The notes: generated by a model not told the origin, from the sequence alone. 33,861 nucleotides of DNA from Sphingomonas sp. CFBP 8760 (GCF_014841615.1 NZ_JACYUG010000005.1:180010-213870), one strand, 5' to 3'; positions 1 through 8,499 are shown, counted from the first letter of the stretch. Numbers and translations: made by a program.

Positions 1-28
1 GCTCGATGGTGTTGGTTTCGGGGGTCAT
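1..28 (-). CDS. 5' end of an unidentified leftward gene (partial)
   Basis: An ATG on the minus strand at 28-26 opens a frame reading MTPETNTIE to the window edge. A purine-rich AGGAAT lies about five bases upstream and could serve as ribosome binding site. Only nine codons are visible, so the product cannot be named. The 13-base direct repeats at 93-133 lie upstream and could be its control region. Confidence 0.35.
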
Positions 29-92
29 GAGATTCCTGAAATGATGCGGAAGGCTTGATGCATTGGGTGCTGTCAAACGCTTATCAAGCACA

Positions 93-133
93 TAGGTACA
101 AGACACTTCCTGTCAACGGTTAGGTACGAGACA
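93..133. repeat. 13-bp direct repeat pair, possible operator
   Basis: TAGGTACAAGACA (93-105) and TAGGTACGAGACA (121-133) differ at one base and their starts are 28 bases apart. Between them, on the minus strand, is a perfect TTGACA (116-111) that could be the -35 of the leftward gene starting at 28. Repeats flanking a -35 box suggest a repressor site; this is inference. Confidence 0.4.
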
Positions 134-204
134 TGCCTCACATCGAGAAACAGCCAGCGAGATTGCGATATAAAAGTAGAGAAATCACTTTCTGCTTGAG
201 CGCG

Positions 205-2280
205 TCAAAGCGTTGTGACGTGAGTTCGCGCCGCTGCCGGGTTGGCTTGGACCGGGTGAGGTTTAAGCATCATCATCCGTCTGACGTGTTCAGGATCGAT
301 GAGACGGCGTGAAGGTCTGCCGATGATGTAGCCCTGAACCGCAGAGCATCCTTCCCGCGCGATGATTGCCAGCTGTGACGGCTGTTCGACCCCTTCCGCC
401 AGGACTGCCATATTGAGCATCTTGCCCAGCGTCGCGACGGATCTCAGGATCAGGACCGCCTGCTCGTCATGGTCGATCTCGGCAACGAACGAGGCATCTA
501 GCTTGATGCAGTCGAACGGAAACGACCGCAGCACGTCGAGCGACGAGTAGCCGATGCCAAAATCGTCGAGCGCAATCGCGATACCCATCGCCTTCAGCGC
601 TCGCAGTTGCTCAAGCGCGAACCGGCGGTCATCGATGATCGCGCTTTCGGTCAACTCGAGCGTCAGCCGTTCGGCGGGCAGTCCGCTTTCGACAAGAGCG
701 GCGCGTACGGTCTCGACCAGACGGGGGTCGCCCAAGTGCTTTGGCGACAGATTGACCGACACGACATGCCGGTTCGGCCAGAGGGCGGCTTCAATACAAG
801 CCTGGCGCAAAATCCAGATGCTCAGCGGTACGATCTCGCCGCTTTCCTCTGCCAGCGGGATGAAGCACGCCGGTGAGATCATGCCCCTGGTCGGGTGGTT
901 CCAGCGCACCAGCGCTTCGTAACCCTTTATCTCGCCGGTCGGGAGCGATGCCTGGACCTGGTAGTGGAGCTCGAACGCCCTGGCCTCGATGGCATTGCGC
1001 AGATCGGCGACGAGCTCACGACGCGCACGTACCGCATCGTCCATCTGCGCGTCATAAAAGCACGGCTCCGCCGAATGGGCGGCCTTGGCCCGGTACATGG
1101 CAAGGTCGGCCTTTGCGAGCAGGGCGTCGGGATCGAAGCCATCGTGATGGGCCAGTGCAACGCCGATGTTGGCACCGATCGAGGCGCTGAAGCGATCGAA
1201 CACGAACGGGTGGTCGAAGGCGGCGCGCACTCGCGCGAGAAACCGCGTCAGGTCGTCCGGCTCCTGATAGGATATGACCGCGGCGAATTCATCGCCGCCC
1301 AGTCTCGCCACGCATTCCCCCGGTTGCAGATTGGCCGAGAGCCGGGCCGCCAGCGCCATCAGCACCTGATCACCCGCCTGATGGCCATAGGTGTCGTTGA
1401 CGACCTTGAAGCGCGAAAGATCGAGCATCGCGATCGCCATGCAGCTGTATCCGCCCTTCACCTTGAACCGGCGCTCCAGCTCCTCGTTGAAGCTCATCCG
1501 GTTGGGAAGATCGGTCAGGGCATCATGAAGGGCCATGCGCCGCAGCCGGCGGTAGGATTCACCCCGGGTGTGACCATCGATGAGGGCGCTGATCGCAGCA
1601 CAGCCGACGATGATGCCTGCCGCCACCGCCGTCGTGACGGCCAGCGTCGTCATCGTCAGATCCGACAGCCCGTCACCCAGCTTCAGCACGGCGATGCTCA
1701 CCGCCGCCATGCCGGTGAAGTGCAGGGCGGCGACCGCCAGGGCGAGTAACCCGGCAGCGCTTACGCTGCTGCGGACATCACGCCCGCGCAGGACGTGGAA
1801 CGCGGCTCCCGCAAGCAGTGAGGAAAGGGCTACGGATGCAGCGACATACCGCCCATCCCATGTGACCAGGCCATCGACCCGGTACGCGGCCATGCCGAGA
1901 TAGTGCATGATCGAAATCGCAAGGCCGACGATCCCGCCACCGAGCAGCCCTGCCCATCGTCGTCGATGGACGGCGATCGCCAGGCCGGGCGCCGCCAGCA
2001 CGATGGCGGCGAGCAGGGAGACGAGCGTCAGGACCGGATCGAGTACGACCGGGGCACGGGTGCGAAACGCCATCATGGCGACGAAATGGGTTGCCCAGAC
2101 CATGGTACCCGTTCCCACCGCCGTCAGCACGATCCAGCCGAGGCGGCTATATCCCCCGGTCGATCTGATCCGGCCGGAGAGCTGGATGGTCGCCGCCGAG
2201 CCCACCAGCGCGACCAGAAGCGCCAGGACGACGAGACGCAGGTCGTGCTCCTGCGCAATGCACCAGGCGACCCGCATCAT
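205..2280 (-). CDS. MHYT-GGDEF-EAL cyclic-di-GMP signalling protein
   Basis: A 691-residue membrane protein predicted to make and/or degrade cyclic-di-GMP. The N-terminal MHYT sensor has the expected repeated motifs in membrane segments (HFVAMM near 65, MHYLGM near 125, LHFTGM near 187), thought to bind a ligand through metal. A GGDEF domain follows with an intact RLGGDEF (about 326-332), then an EAL domain with EALVRW near 455 and LDDFGIGYSSL and ELTES further on, so both catalytic sites look intact. The open frame extends upstream to 2526, but the ATG at 2280 is preferred: it overlaps the stop of the GAF gene as ATGA and the protein then begins MMRVAW just before the first membrane segment. 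The overlap implies translational coupling with the GAF gene, which may feed it a second signal. Confidence 0.9.
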   Translation of the reverse strand: MMRVAWCIAQEHDLRLVVLALLVALVGSAATIQLSGRIRSTGGYSRLGWIVLTAVGTGTMVWATHFVAMMAFRTRAPVVLDPVLTLVSLLAAIVLAAPGLAIAVHRRRWAGLLGGGIVGLAISIMHYLGMAAYRVDGLVTWDGRYVAASVALSSLLAGAAFHVLRGRDVRSSVSAAGLLALAVAALHFTGMAAVSIAVLKLGDGLSDLTMTTLAVTTAVAAGIIVGCAAISALIDGHTRGESYRRLRRMALHDALTDLPNRMSFNEELERRFKVKGGYSCMAIAMLDLSRFKVVNDTYGHQAGDQVLMALAARLSANLQPGECVARLGGDEFAAVISYQEPDDLTRFLARVRAAFDHPFVFDRFSASIGANIGVALAHHDGFDPDALLAKADLAMYRAKAAHSAEPCFYDAQMDDAVRARRELVADLRNAIEARAFELHYQVQASLPTGEIKGYEALVRWNHPTRGMISPACFIPLAEESGEIVPLSIWILRQACIEAALWPNRHVVSVNLSPKHLGDPRLVETVRAALVESGLPAERLTLELTESAIIDDRRFALEQLRALKAMGIAIALDDFGIGYSSLDVLRSFPFDCIKLDASFVAEIDHDEQAVLILRSVATLGKMLNMAVLAEGVEQPSQLAIIAREGCSAVQGYIIGRPSRRLIDPEHVRRMMMLKPHPVQANPAAARTHVTTL

Positions 2281-2789
2281 GCCGCATGGCCCCAGATATC
2301 CAGCCGGGCGTCGAGCGCCATCGATGCCTGCCGTGCCAAGCCGAGCAGGTAAGCGGTCTGATCCGCCGATGCGGGTAGACGCCTGACGGTATCGATCACA
2401 CACAGCGTGCCGACATCGATACCGCTCAGCAGTCGCAGCGGCGCGCCGATATAGTAACGGACCCCCGGGTCGCCGGTCACGCTGGGCAGATGCGCAAAGC
2501 GGGCATCCACATCGGGATCGCAACATTCCAGTACGCCTGGATGATCGATCGCATAGGTGCAGAAGCTGTTGCTCCTGACCATGCAGCCGATCGGGAAACC
2601 GTGGCTGGCCATGATCGACTGCAGGTCGTCATGGATCAGGGTCAGGGCGGCGATGGGTGCATTGAACGCCAGTGCCGCATCATCGGCGAAACGCGTGAAG
2701 ACAGGCTCTGCCGATGCATCGTGGCTGGAGAGGCCATGTACGACATCGGAACGGCGTCGTTCCCTGAACAGGTTCTTGAACATCAGCAT
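2277..2789 (-). CDS. GAF-domain sensor protein coupled to the GGDEF-EAL gene
   Basis: About 170 residues, almost entirely one GAF domain: the order FNAPIAALTLI, SFCTYAI, YYIGAPL and GTLCVIDTV is that of bacterial GAF domains that accompany diguanylate cyclases. It has no output domain. Its TGA overlaps the ATG of the MHYT-GGDEF-EAL gene, so the two probably act together, the GAF protein as ligand-binding partner. The start is uncertain: a TTG at 2807 and ATGs at 2789 and 2783 are in frame. 2789 is chosen because no ribosome binding site is evident before the TTG. Confidence 0.75.
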   Translation of the reverse strand: MLMFKNLFRERRRSDVVHGLSSHDASAEPVFTRFADDAALAFNAPIAALTLIHDDLQSIMASHGFPIGCMVRSNSFCTYAIDHPGVLECCDPDVDARFAHLPSVTGDPGVRYYIGAPLRLLSGIDVGTLCVIDTVRRLPASADQTAYLLGLARQASMALDARLDIWGHAA

Positions 2790-2995
2790 CCCTACCACCG
2801 CTGCCAAAGCGATAATAAGGCCGGGAAATTAAAGAACTTTCATCGCCGCGGCATGACGGCTCCATCGTCGCATCGGCACCGCGATGTGAGGCCCAGAGTG
2901 GCGCAGCGTCTGGCTGGGGCAGGGTGATTTAGGTGAGAGGTTCTACTCCCCGGCCGTTCCCAGGTAACGATGCACGTGGCGTCAAAACCCCTCGA

Positions 2996-3010
2996 GACTG
3001 TTGAAAAAGG
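2996..3010. repeat. Probable terminal inverted repeat of the IS1182-type remnant
   Basis: GACTGTTGAAAAAGG lies about 60 bases beyond the stop of the truncated transposase at 3073-3366 and resembles IS1182-family ends as I remember them. The partner end is missing because the element is cut off at about 3366. Confidence 0.4.
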
Positions 3011-3072
3011 GCTGCTTGGGATCGTCGTGGCGAACGGCTGGCGGCGCCGGGCACCGGAGGATGCGCCGCGTA

Positions 3073-3366
3073 TCAGGCCGGCGCGGCCTGCCGGGCGAGC
3101 AGCTGAAGATTGTATGCCGCGGCAGCCATAGTGAATTCCTCGGCTGCTCCGGCGAGGCCCCGCAGCTTAAGCGTTCGTAGCCCCAGATTACGTTTCAGGT
3201 GGCCGAACACGCGCTCGATGCGCTGTCTTCGACGCCGTGCGTGCGCATACGCGTCGGTGCCGGCAAGAGCGCGGACGGTATCGCGGGCATCCTCACTGAC
3301 GAGGCGGGTGATGCTGCGTTTCCGGCTGACGGTGCATCGGGGCTTCAGTTCGCAGCCAACACAATC
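3073..3366 (-). pseudogene. IS1182-type transposase, C-terminal fragment
   Basis: Reading the minus strand from about 3366 to the TGA at 3075-3073 gives the C-terminal part of a DDE transposase: CVGCELKPRC, a zinc-finger-like stretch, then RIERVFGHLKRNLGLR with the catalytic glutamate region, and a tail ending in AYNLQLLARQAAPA. The N-terminal two thirds are absent. At about 3360-3368 the sequence switches to a plus-strand serine resolvase fragment. It is not a copy of the full-length transposase at 9810-11249, which has a different C-terminus. Confidence 0.8.
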
Positions 3367-3753
3367 GGCGACATGGCTTCGGTATACGACCTCTTATTCA
3401 CGTTGGAGGCGATCACCGCAGCCGGCGCCGGCTTCAGGTCCCTCACCGAGGCCGTGGACACCACAACGGCCGCAGGCCGGTTGATGACTCAGACTTTGGG
3501 AGCCTTCGCCGAGTTCGAGCGCGCCATGAACGGGCTGGCGCATGCGCGCAGTGCCGGACGGCTGCTGGGTCGCCGGCCTAGCCTTACCGCGCCACAGCGT
3601 GCCGAGATCATCGCCAAGGCTGAATCAGGCCAAGGGTCGCCGTCCCAGCTCGCCAGCCTGTTCCGGGTATCGCGTTCCACGGTTCAGCGCGTGCTGCGCG
3701 AGCATCGTGAAAGCCAGCTGACGAAGGCCAAACCCACTCTGTCGAAACCCTGA
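3367..3753 (+). pseudogene. Serine resolvase, beheaded C-terminal half
   Basis: This frame encodes DLLFTLEAI, FRSLTEAVDTTTAAGRLM and GAFAEFERAM, the conserved end of the catalytic domain and E helix of Tn3-type resolvases, followed by a linker (GRRPSLT) and a helix-turn-helix (QLASLFRVSRSTVQRVL). The first part with the catalytic serine is missing, replaced by the IS1182-type fragment. After FERAM the usual I-RERT segment also seems deleted. The open frame continues upstream to 3199, but that part is antisense to the transposase. It cannot be an active recombinase; it marks an old transposon. Confidence 0.8.
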
Positions 3754-3823
3754 CGACAACCTCAGGCGGCAGAGGCGTGGTGGTATCGACGGGATCAACC
3801 CCGCTGACGGGTATGGCAACGGG

Positions 3824-4237
3824 TCAGGCGCTGGCGTGCTTGCGGGGTCGGCCACCTTTGCGGCCGTTCAGGCGGGATGCGGCAACCTTGGCTTCGGTCC
3901 GCGCCCTGCCCCCTTCCGCACCGAGCTGGCGAGCCATCCACTGCTTGGATCCGAATACCCCCTGAAGCAGTCCAGGGACGTAGAGATCCGCATCGAGCTT
4001 GGGCCAATGCAGGCCCAGCCCAGCTGGACTAATCTCGATCTCGGCCAGGCTTTCCGGTGAGGCATCAGCCAGCCCCTCGGCAATCCGGGTTGGAAAGGTC
4101 AGTTCGACCCCGGTGTTGAGTGCCACCACAACGCGAGATCGCCGGCGATCATACCGTGCGGACACTGCATGGCCCGCGGCACGGGTCTCGGCCATCCGCG
4201 CTTCAGCCTGCGCCAGTTCCTGCTCAGTAATCGCCAT
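3824..4237 (-). CDS. DUF2442 family protein, partner of the DUF4160 gene
   Basis: 137 residues. The centre (VVVALNTGVELTFPTR, then ISPAGLGLHWPKLDADLYVPGL) is typical of DUF2442, a small domain often encoded beside DUF4160. The C-terminal extension is basic and ends GRKGGRPRKHASA, resembling an AT-hook-like or DNA-contacting tail, which would suit an autoregulating antitoxin. The gene starts inside the end of the DUF4160 gene (14-base overlap), so the two are translationally coupled. A toxin-antitoxin role is inferred from this pairing, not shown. Confidence 0.75.
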   Translation of the reverse strand: MAITEQELAQAEARMAETRAAGHAVSARYDRRRSRVVVALNTGVELTFPTRIAEGLADASPESLAEIEISPAGLGLHWPKLDADLYVPGLLQGVFGSKQWMARQLGAEGGRARTEAKVAASRLNGRKGGRPRKHASA

Positions 4238-4487
4238 GTATCGTCCTCCACTCCTCGCACAGCATCGGCACCGCCTCCGCCAGCGCGGCCTCGATCCTGT
4301 TCACGTCTGACAGCCTGAAGCCGTAGCTCTCTCGCAGTTCGGGTGGTCCGCCAGGGCAGTTCAGGTTAAACACCGCTTCCCCTGCCGGACCCTTCACGTG
4401 CACGTGTGCCGGGCGATGATCGTTGGGCCAGATCACGACCCGCAGGCCATCAATACGAAACACCACAGGCATATGCCCATGTATCAA
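4224..4487 (-). CDS. DUF4160 family protein
   Basis: 87 residues matching DUF4160: MPVVFRIDGLRVVIWPND near the start and HRPAHVHVKG with the conserved histidines, then EAVFNLN and a C-terminal helix. DUF4160 proteins are small single-domain proteins of unknown activity, commonly next to DUF2442. The gene is first in the two-gene minus-strand unit. An alternative start is the internal Met-6 (MPVVF). Confidence 0.75.
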   Translation of the reverse strand: MIHGHMPVVFRIDGLRVVIWPNDHRPAHVHVKGPAGEAVFNLNCPGGPPELRESYGFRLSDVNRIEAALAEAVPMLCEEWRTIHGDY

Positions 4488-4786
4488 AAACCCAAGCGGT
4501 AGGGAATGGTTGCGCTAGGAGGCAGGTGATGTTTGGAGCCCGCGGCCAGGGGTATCGGAACACGCAGTCGCAGATATGCATCAGATCAAATTAGTTTTGC
4601 GACAGTATTGTGCGACACCGGCACATCGTCCGCCCCCTTGCCTTTGGAAGTCGCGATATGTCCAACAGGGGAATGTAGGCGGCCGAGAAGGGGCGGTTGG
4701 GTTTACCGGGATGCTGCCGTTCGAGGTCGTTTTGATATTTGTTTAACAATCGAATGAATTGCGACTGAGGCAGGGTCTTATATACG

Positions 4787-5302
4787 GTGGACGTGACCAA
4801 ACCGATTGTACCCCCCGCCGCTCAATTTCTCCGCGCAGACGCGATCCGTGGCGGCATGGATCTGTTGATGTTTGCCCATAAGTCGCATCTTAACCGGGCA
4901 GACGAAAGTCTGGCGGCTCAAGGTCTGGGACGAGCTCATCACCGGGCACTGTATGTTGTATCCCGACGGCCGGGTATATCGGTCGGAAGTCTTCTCAGTA
5001 CATTGGGTATCACAAAGCAGTCGCTTGGTCGGGTTTTAAAGAAATTGACCGATGATGGGCTCCTAGAGTGCCGTACCTCTACACAGGATCGTCGGGTGAA
5101 AATGCTGTACCTGACCGATAAGGGGGCTGCGCTGGAACATGAGTTATTCGATCAGCTACAAGCCAATATGGCACGTGCTTATGCCGCCGCTGGTGAGGCC
5201 GCAGTCGTTGGATATTGGACGCTCATGCAGCACCTGATGGACGAAACGGCACATCGTCACTTTTTGGCATTCAACGAGACGTCCAGACCATTGCCGCGTT
5301 AA
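4787..5302 (+). CDS. MarR-family regulator, PetP-like
   Basis: 171 residues with a MarR winged helix: GLGRAHHRALYVVSRRPG, ITKQSLGRVLKKLTDDGL as recognition region, and a wing with QDRRVKMLYLTDKG. The GRAHHRAL and TKQSLGRVL wording is that of the alphaproteobacterial PetP-type group. The GTG at 4787 is used because the family's N-terminal helix (FLRADAIRGGMDLL) begins before the first ATG at 4857. GTG 4793 is also possible: a TATATA just upstream of 4787 could be a -10 that would make the transcript nearly leaderless. No clear target gene is adjacent. Confidence 0.8.
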   Translation: MDVTKPIVPPAAQFLRADAIRGGMDLLMFAHKSHLNRADESLAAQGLGRAHHRALYVVSRRPGISVGSLLSTLGITKQSLGRVLKKLTDDGLLECRTSTQDRRVKMLYLTDKGAALEHELFDQLQANMARAYAAAGEAAVVGYWTLMQHLMDETAHRHFLAFNETSRPLPR

Positions 5303-5407
5303 TTGGCATATACGCGATAGGGCTATGTCGGCAGTCGCCCAAATTCCGACACTCGGGAAGTTCGCTGCAGCTCCTAAAGGAAGACGCTCTCTCCCGCCTT
5401 TACAGGG

Positions 5408-5851
5408 CTAGCCGCTGACGCCTCCGGCGAGGTTCTCAAGCGAGCGACGTAGCTCATCTACGTTATCATCGGTGAGTTTGCAGGCCGAGGTGATCTTGCC
5501 AGCGACCCCCCGGATTTCGACGTCAAGCGCGCGCCCTTCGGGAGTAAGGTCAACCAATACACGTCGTTCGTCTACCGTGTCGCGTGTCCGTGTCACGAGG
5601 CTCGAAGCCTGCAGTCGTTTGACCAAAGGCGTAATGGTCCCGGTATCCATGCCGACCCGCCCACCAAGTTCGCCGACGGAAACGGGCGCGACGTCGAGCA
5701 GCTCAAGCATCACTAGATACTGGGGGAAAGTCAGTCCGAGCGGCTCCAGATGCGGTTTATGCATTCGGGCCATGCGGCTGGCTGCTCCGTAGAGGGCAAA
5801 CGCGAGCTGCTTGTCTACCTCACCACGGCTCTTCGAAACATGATCATTCAT
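5408..5851 (-). CDS. MarR-family regulator, OhrR-like but without the sensing cysteine
   Basis: 147 residues. The layout QLAFALYGAASRMARMHKP, LGLTFPQYLVMLELL, GRVGMDTGTITPLVKRL and VDERRVLVDLTPEGRAL is that of OhrR-type organic-peroxide regulators. OhrR proteins normally have a reactive cysteine in the first motif (QLCFALY); here it is alanine, and the only cysteine is near the C-terminus (SACKLTD). The sensor chemistry is therefore probably different. Start 5851 is chosen over 5872 because AGAGG lies upstream at a workable distance. It is divergent from a nitroreductase, with a palindrome between the two, so it probably represses that gene and itself. Confidence 0.8.
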   Translation of the reverse strand: MNDHVSKSRGEVDKQLAFALYGAASRMARMHKPHLEPLGLTFPQYLVMLELLDVAPVSVGELGGRVGMDTGTITPLVKRLQASSLVTRTRDTVDERRVLVDLTPEGRALDVEIRGVAGKITSACKLTDDNVDELRRSLENLAGGVSG

Positions 5852-5879
5852 AAAAAGGCCTCTAGCGGACATATGTATT

Positions 5880-5897
5880 GCGCACTAGATAATGCGC
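5880..5897. promoter_or_regulatory. Imperfect palindrome, likely MarR operator
   Basis: GCGCACTAGATAATGCGC matches its own reverse complement at 14 of 18 positions and lies between the divergent OhrR-like gene (start 5851) and the nitroreductase (start 5950). Size and position fit a MarR-family binding site that could control both. Confidence 0.5.
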
Positions 5898-5949
5898 GTC
5901 TGACTGGTGGGAAGGTGCTTCTGCTGGTTCTAGAGCGGAGTTTATCTAA

Positions 5950-6627
5950 GTGCTTGAGCTTAAGCTATTCCATGCTGTCCTGCGAGAACGCCACTCCGTG
6001 CGAAGCTTTTTGCCCACCCCTGTGCCCGACGAGGTGCTTCGAGCCGTGCTGGAAGACGCGCAACTCGCCCCCTCGAACTGCAACACCCAGCCTTGGCAGA
6101 TGCACATCGTTTCCGGTGCCAAGCGGGACGAGTTGAGCCGGGAGATCCTCGCGGACGACGATGTGGGGCACAGCACTCCCGATTTTAGCTTCGCGCACAG
6201 CGACTTCTACGGTCCTTACAGCGAGCGTGCCCGAAGTCAGGGGGCTGCCTATTATCAGGCGATGGGCGTGGCACGAGAAGCCACTGAGGATCGCCGGACA
6301 GCTTCCCGACTCAACCTTAGCTTCTTCGGTGCGCCACATGTCGCCCTTTTGTTCATGCCATCGTTCGGCGACAACGTCCGCGTCGCTGGGGACATGGGTA
6401 TGTATGGCCAGACCTTTCTGCTCTCGCTGACCGCTCATGGGTTGGGCGGCATTCCGCAGACCATGCTGGGTTTCTATGCCGACACAATCCGCAAGGTTCT
6501 GGATATCGACCCGTCGTTGAAGATGCTGTTCGGTGTGTCCTTCGGCTACCCCGATGAGACGCACGCAGCGAACAAATACCGGATCGGTAAAGCGCCAATT
6601 GAGGAAAGCGTGATCTTCCACCAGTGA
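5950..6627 (+). CDS. Nitroreductase family flavoprotein
   Basis: 225 residues, cytoplasmic FMN-dependent NAD(P)H oxidoreductase of the nitroreductase fold. RHSVRSF near the N-terminus and LAPSNCNTQPW are FMN-contacting motifs, and TAHGLGGIPQTML with a C-terminal FGVSFGYPD complete the pattern. Such enzymes reduce nitroaromatics or quinones. The GTG at 5950 has a GGAG about nine bases upstream. The divergent OhrR-like regulator and the shared palindrome suggest an inducible detoxification pair; substrate unknown. Confidence 0.85.
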   Translation: MLELKLFHAVLRERHSVRSFLPTPVPDEVLRAVLEDAQLAPSNCNTQPWQMHIVSGAKRDELSREILADDDVGHSTPDFSFAHSDFYGPYSERARSQGAAYYQAMGVAREATEDRRTASRLNLSFFGAPHVALLFMPSFGDNVRVAGDMGMYGQTFLLSLTAHGLGGIPQTMLGFYADTIRKVLDIDPSLKMLFGVSFGYPDETHAANKYRIGKAPIEESVIFHQ

Positions 6628-6863
6628 GAACAGAACCACGGCGTGGCTGCTGCGGTAGGACACACCGTGATCGTTGGAACGGAACGAACAATCTGCGGCC
6701 TTCCCTAAGAGAATGACCTTGCTCGGATATAGCGTCGTTCCGAAGCGGACGTTCGGCTTTCCACCACAACCGGTCATTCCGTATTGCAAAACGCAGAATT
6801 TGCTGCACCGGCGCGCGCCAGCGGTCGCTAATATCCGGCCAACCCTTGGAAGAACGTTCTAAA

Positions 6864-7057
6864 TGTTTGGTCCCGACGATTGATGGTGCATCATCCACAG
6901 GCGAGTGGAAGGAAGTGCTATGGGCCAGGTTCTACACGGGAGCGCCACCACGACAGAGGTCGTGCGTCGAGCGATACAGCATAGTGAAGAGAGCCTGAGG
7001 GCGCCGGCGGGACCGCCGGTCTGGGGTGTCGGCAATCATGTGTTTTGCGTCAGCTGA
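6864..7057 (+). pseudogene. IS481-family element remnant, left end and start of transposase
   Basis: From TGTTTGGTCCC at 6864 to about 7003 the sequence matches the 5' end of the IS481 element at 17406-18463 (other strand) with scattered differences. The ATG at 6920 opens MGQVLHGSATTTEVVRRAI, the N-terminus of that transposase, then leaves homology after about 28 codons and stops at 7057. This copy lacks the 23-base repeat unit present in the other one, so it shows the ancestral arrangement. Confidence 0.8.
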
Positions 7058-7320
7058 CGATGACAGGAATCTAATCAAAATCGGATATTGCGTCCTATTC
7101 ATCGTTACACATCTTCGATCGTGTATTCATCTCCGTACTTGATCGGCGTTTAGCACCTAGTACCGGTTTCAGATAGCCAAGCTTGGTGTACGGGGAATGT
7201 AGTCGCCGCAAACGAGCAGGTCTCGGTTTCAGTAATGATTTGTCATTGGTGTACTGTGCAGCGAGACGCTTAAGCAGCGACTGGCGCGAAATTTGTCCCT
7301 GACGAGGCTTACCGACACGA
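7058..7320. other. Region without recognisable genes
   Basis: Between the IS481 remnant and the terminator of the PEP-CTERM gene both strands have open stretches, but none has a convincing start, ribosome binding site or family motif. I see no RNA gene or repeat here. Confidence 0.4.
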
Positions 7321-7352
7321 AAAAGCCGCCAGCCTTCCGACTGACGGCTTTT
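7321..7352 (-). terminator. Terminator of the PEP-CTERM gene
   Basis: AAAAGCCGCCAG (7321-7332) pairs with CTGACGGCTTTT (7341-7352), one mismatch, eight-base loop. On the minus strand it ends in a run of T and lies 24 bases beyond the stop at 7376. Confidence 0.75.
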
Positions 7353-7375
7353 CCATGCCCAAAGCGGGCAGGGTA

Positions 7376-8221
7376 TCAGGCGAACGATACCTTCACGCTC
7401 TTGCGCCGATAGCGCGTAGCGGCGCCAACCATGCCAAAGCCCACGAGCATCATCGCCCAAGTGGCAGGCTCGGGAATGGCCGGCGTCGCGATCGCAAGCC
7501 CGAACAGCTCGTCTTCGGTCTGGCCGATCCGCGTCAGGGCGCCGGTCTGGAGGTTGGCCGAGTAGAAATTGCGACCGCTCTGCACAAAGGCGTCGGAACC
7601 GGCGATGTCGAAACTCGTCCGCCCGCCGACGGTGACGCCCAGCGCACCGACCGTCGTTAGACCGCCGGCGTTGTTGTTCTGCCGTACCAGCGTCGAGGCG
7701 GCGGAATCGATCGCATACTGCGTGGTGCTACCGCTGACATAGGCATTGGCAATAATGTCGGGATCCTGTCCCGGAGCACCGGGATAGAAGACGTCCGTAT
7801 CCCGGGCGATGATCGCGCCGGTGTTGGGGTTGACCCGGTAATTCTGGTTCGTGTTGCTCACGATCCGGATCGCATCGGCGACTGGGTTGAAATCGAAGCC
7901 AAACAGTGTTCCCTCGATCGCCAGCGCCCCGCCCCCAAGGGCGCTTGCGACACCAGTGATCGTATTGATCGTGTAGAGCGTCCGATTGCCAGCGAGCGCA
8001 TACAGCGCACCATTGGCGGGGCGGAAGTCGAGTGCTTGAACGCTGTCGGAGAAGCCGGTTATCCTGACCGATGACAGATAGGTGCCGGGTGCCGCGCTGT
8101 TGAAGGATACGAGGTTGTTCAGCCCGTCGACGGCGAAAATAGTCGCCGCATTGGCCGACCCTGCAATAGACATTGTGCTGATGGCCAGCGCAAGCGCGGC
8201 TCCTTTGACTGTCGATCTCAT
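7376..8221 (-). CDS. DUF4394-type PEP-CTERM secreted protein
   Basis: 281 residues. A signal peptide (MRSTVKGAALALAISTMS, likely cut after SANA near residue 25) leads to a repetitive beta-rich domain (FAVDGLNNLVSFN, ALDFRPANGALYAL, LFGFDFNPVADAIRIVS) typical of DUF4394. The C-terminus is a PEP-CTERM sorting signal: IPEPATWAMMLVGFG, hydrophobic stretch, then RYRRK. Such proteins are recognised by an exosortase and go to the envelope or exopolysaccharide. The open frame reaches 8329, but the ATG at 8221 is chosen because the signal peptide starts there and GGGAG precedes it. A broken PEP-CTERM gene lies just upstream on the other strand. Confidence 0.88.
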   Translation of the reverse strand: MRSTVKGAALALAISTMSIAGSANAATIFAVDGLNNLVSFNSAAPGTYLSSVRITGFSDSVQALDFRPANGALYALAGNRTLYTINTITGVASALGGGALAIEGTLFGFDFNPVADAIRIVSNTNQNYRVNPNTGAIIARDTDVFYPGAPGQDPDIIANAYVSGSTTQYAIDSAASTLVRQNNNAGGLTTVGALGVTVGGRTSFDIAGSDAFVQSGRNFYSANLQTGALTRIGQTEDELFGLAIATPAIPEPATWAMMLVGFGMVGAATRYRRKSVKVSFA

Positions 8222-8499
8222 CCCTGCTTCTCCCGTGATGCGGGTGGGGGTTCCACCCGTACAACATACGTCCAGAGCAAACGCAGGGATGCGGTCAGGT
8301 TCATTGAGTCCCATTTTGAGACAGGCCACATAGCTAATGTCGAAGCACGCTGGAGGAAATGTTTTCGATCACCTCGGGGTGATGTCAGAAAGGGTACCAC
8401 CGAAGAGATAGAAACTTTTTGAACGGCAATGAGCCTAAGAAATATATCTCGACATCTGAATTACCCTTCCCCCTCTCTAAATTCTACCATTTGCTCACA

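Noticed and set aside
2281..2526. N-terminal extension of the MHYT-GGDEF-EAL frame
   Set aside because: The extension (MLRSRCGCPLCAS...) is antisense-like low-complexity sequence lying inside the GAF gene; the ATGA overlap at 2277-2280 gives a better start.
7095..7460. Minus-strand 121-codon frame near the PEP-CTERM terminator
   Set aside because: It crosses the terminator hairpin and the 3' end of the PEP-CTERM gene in another frame and has no recognisable domain.
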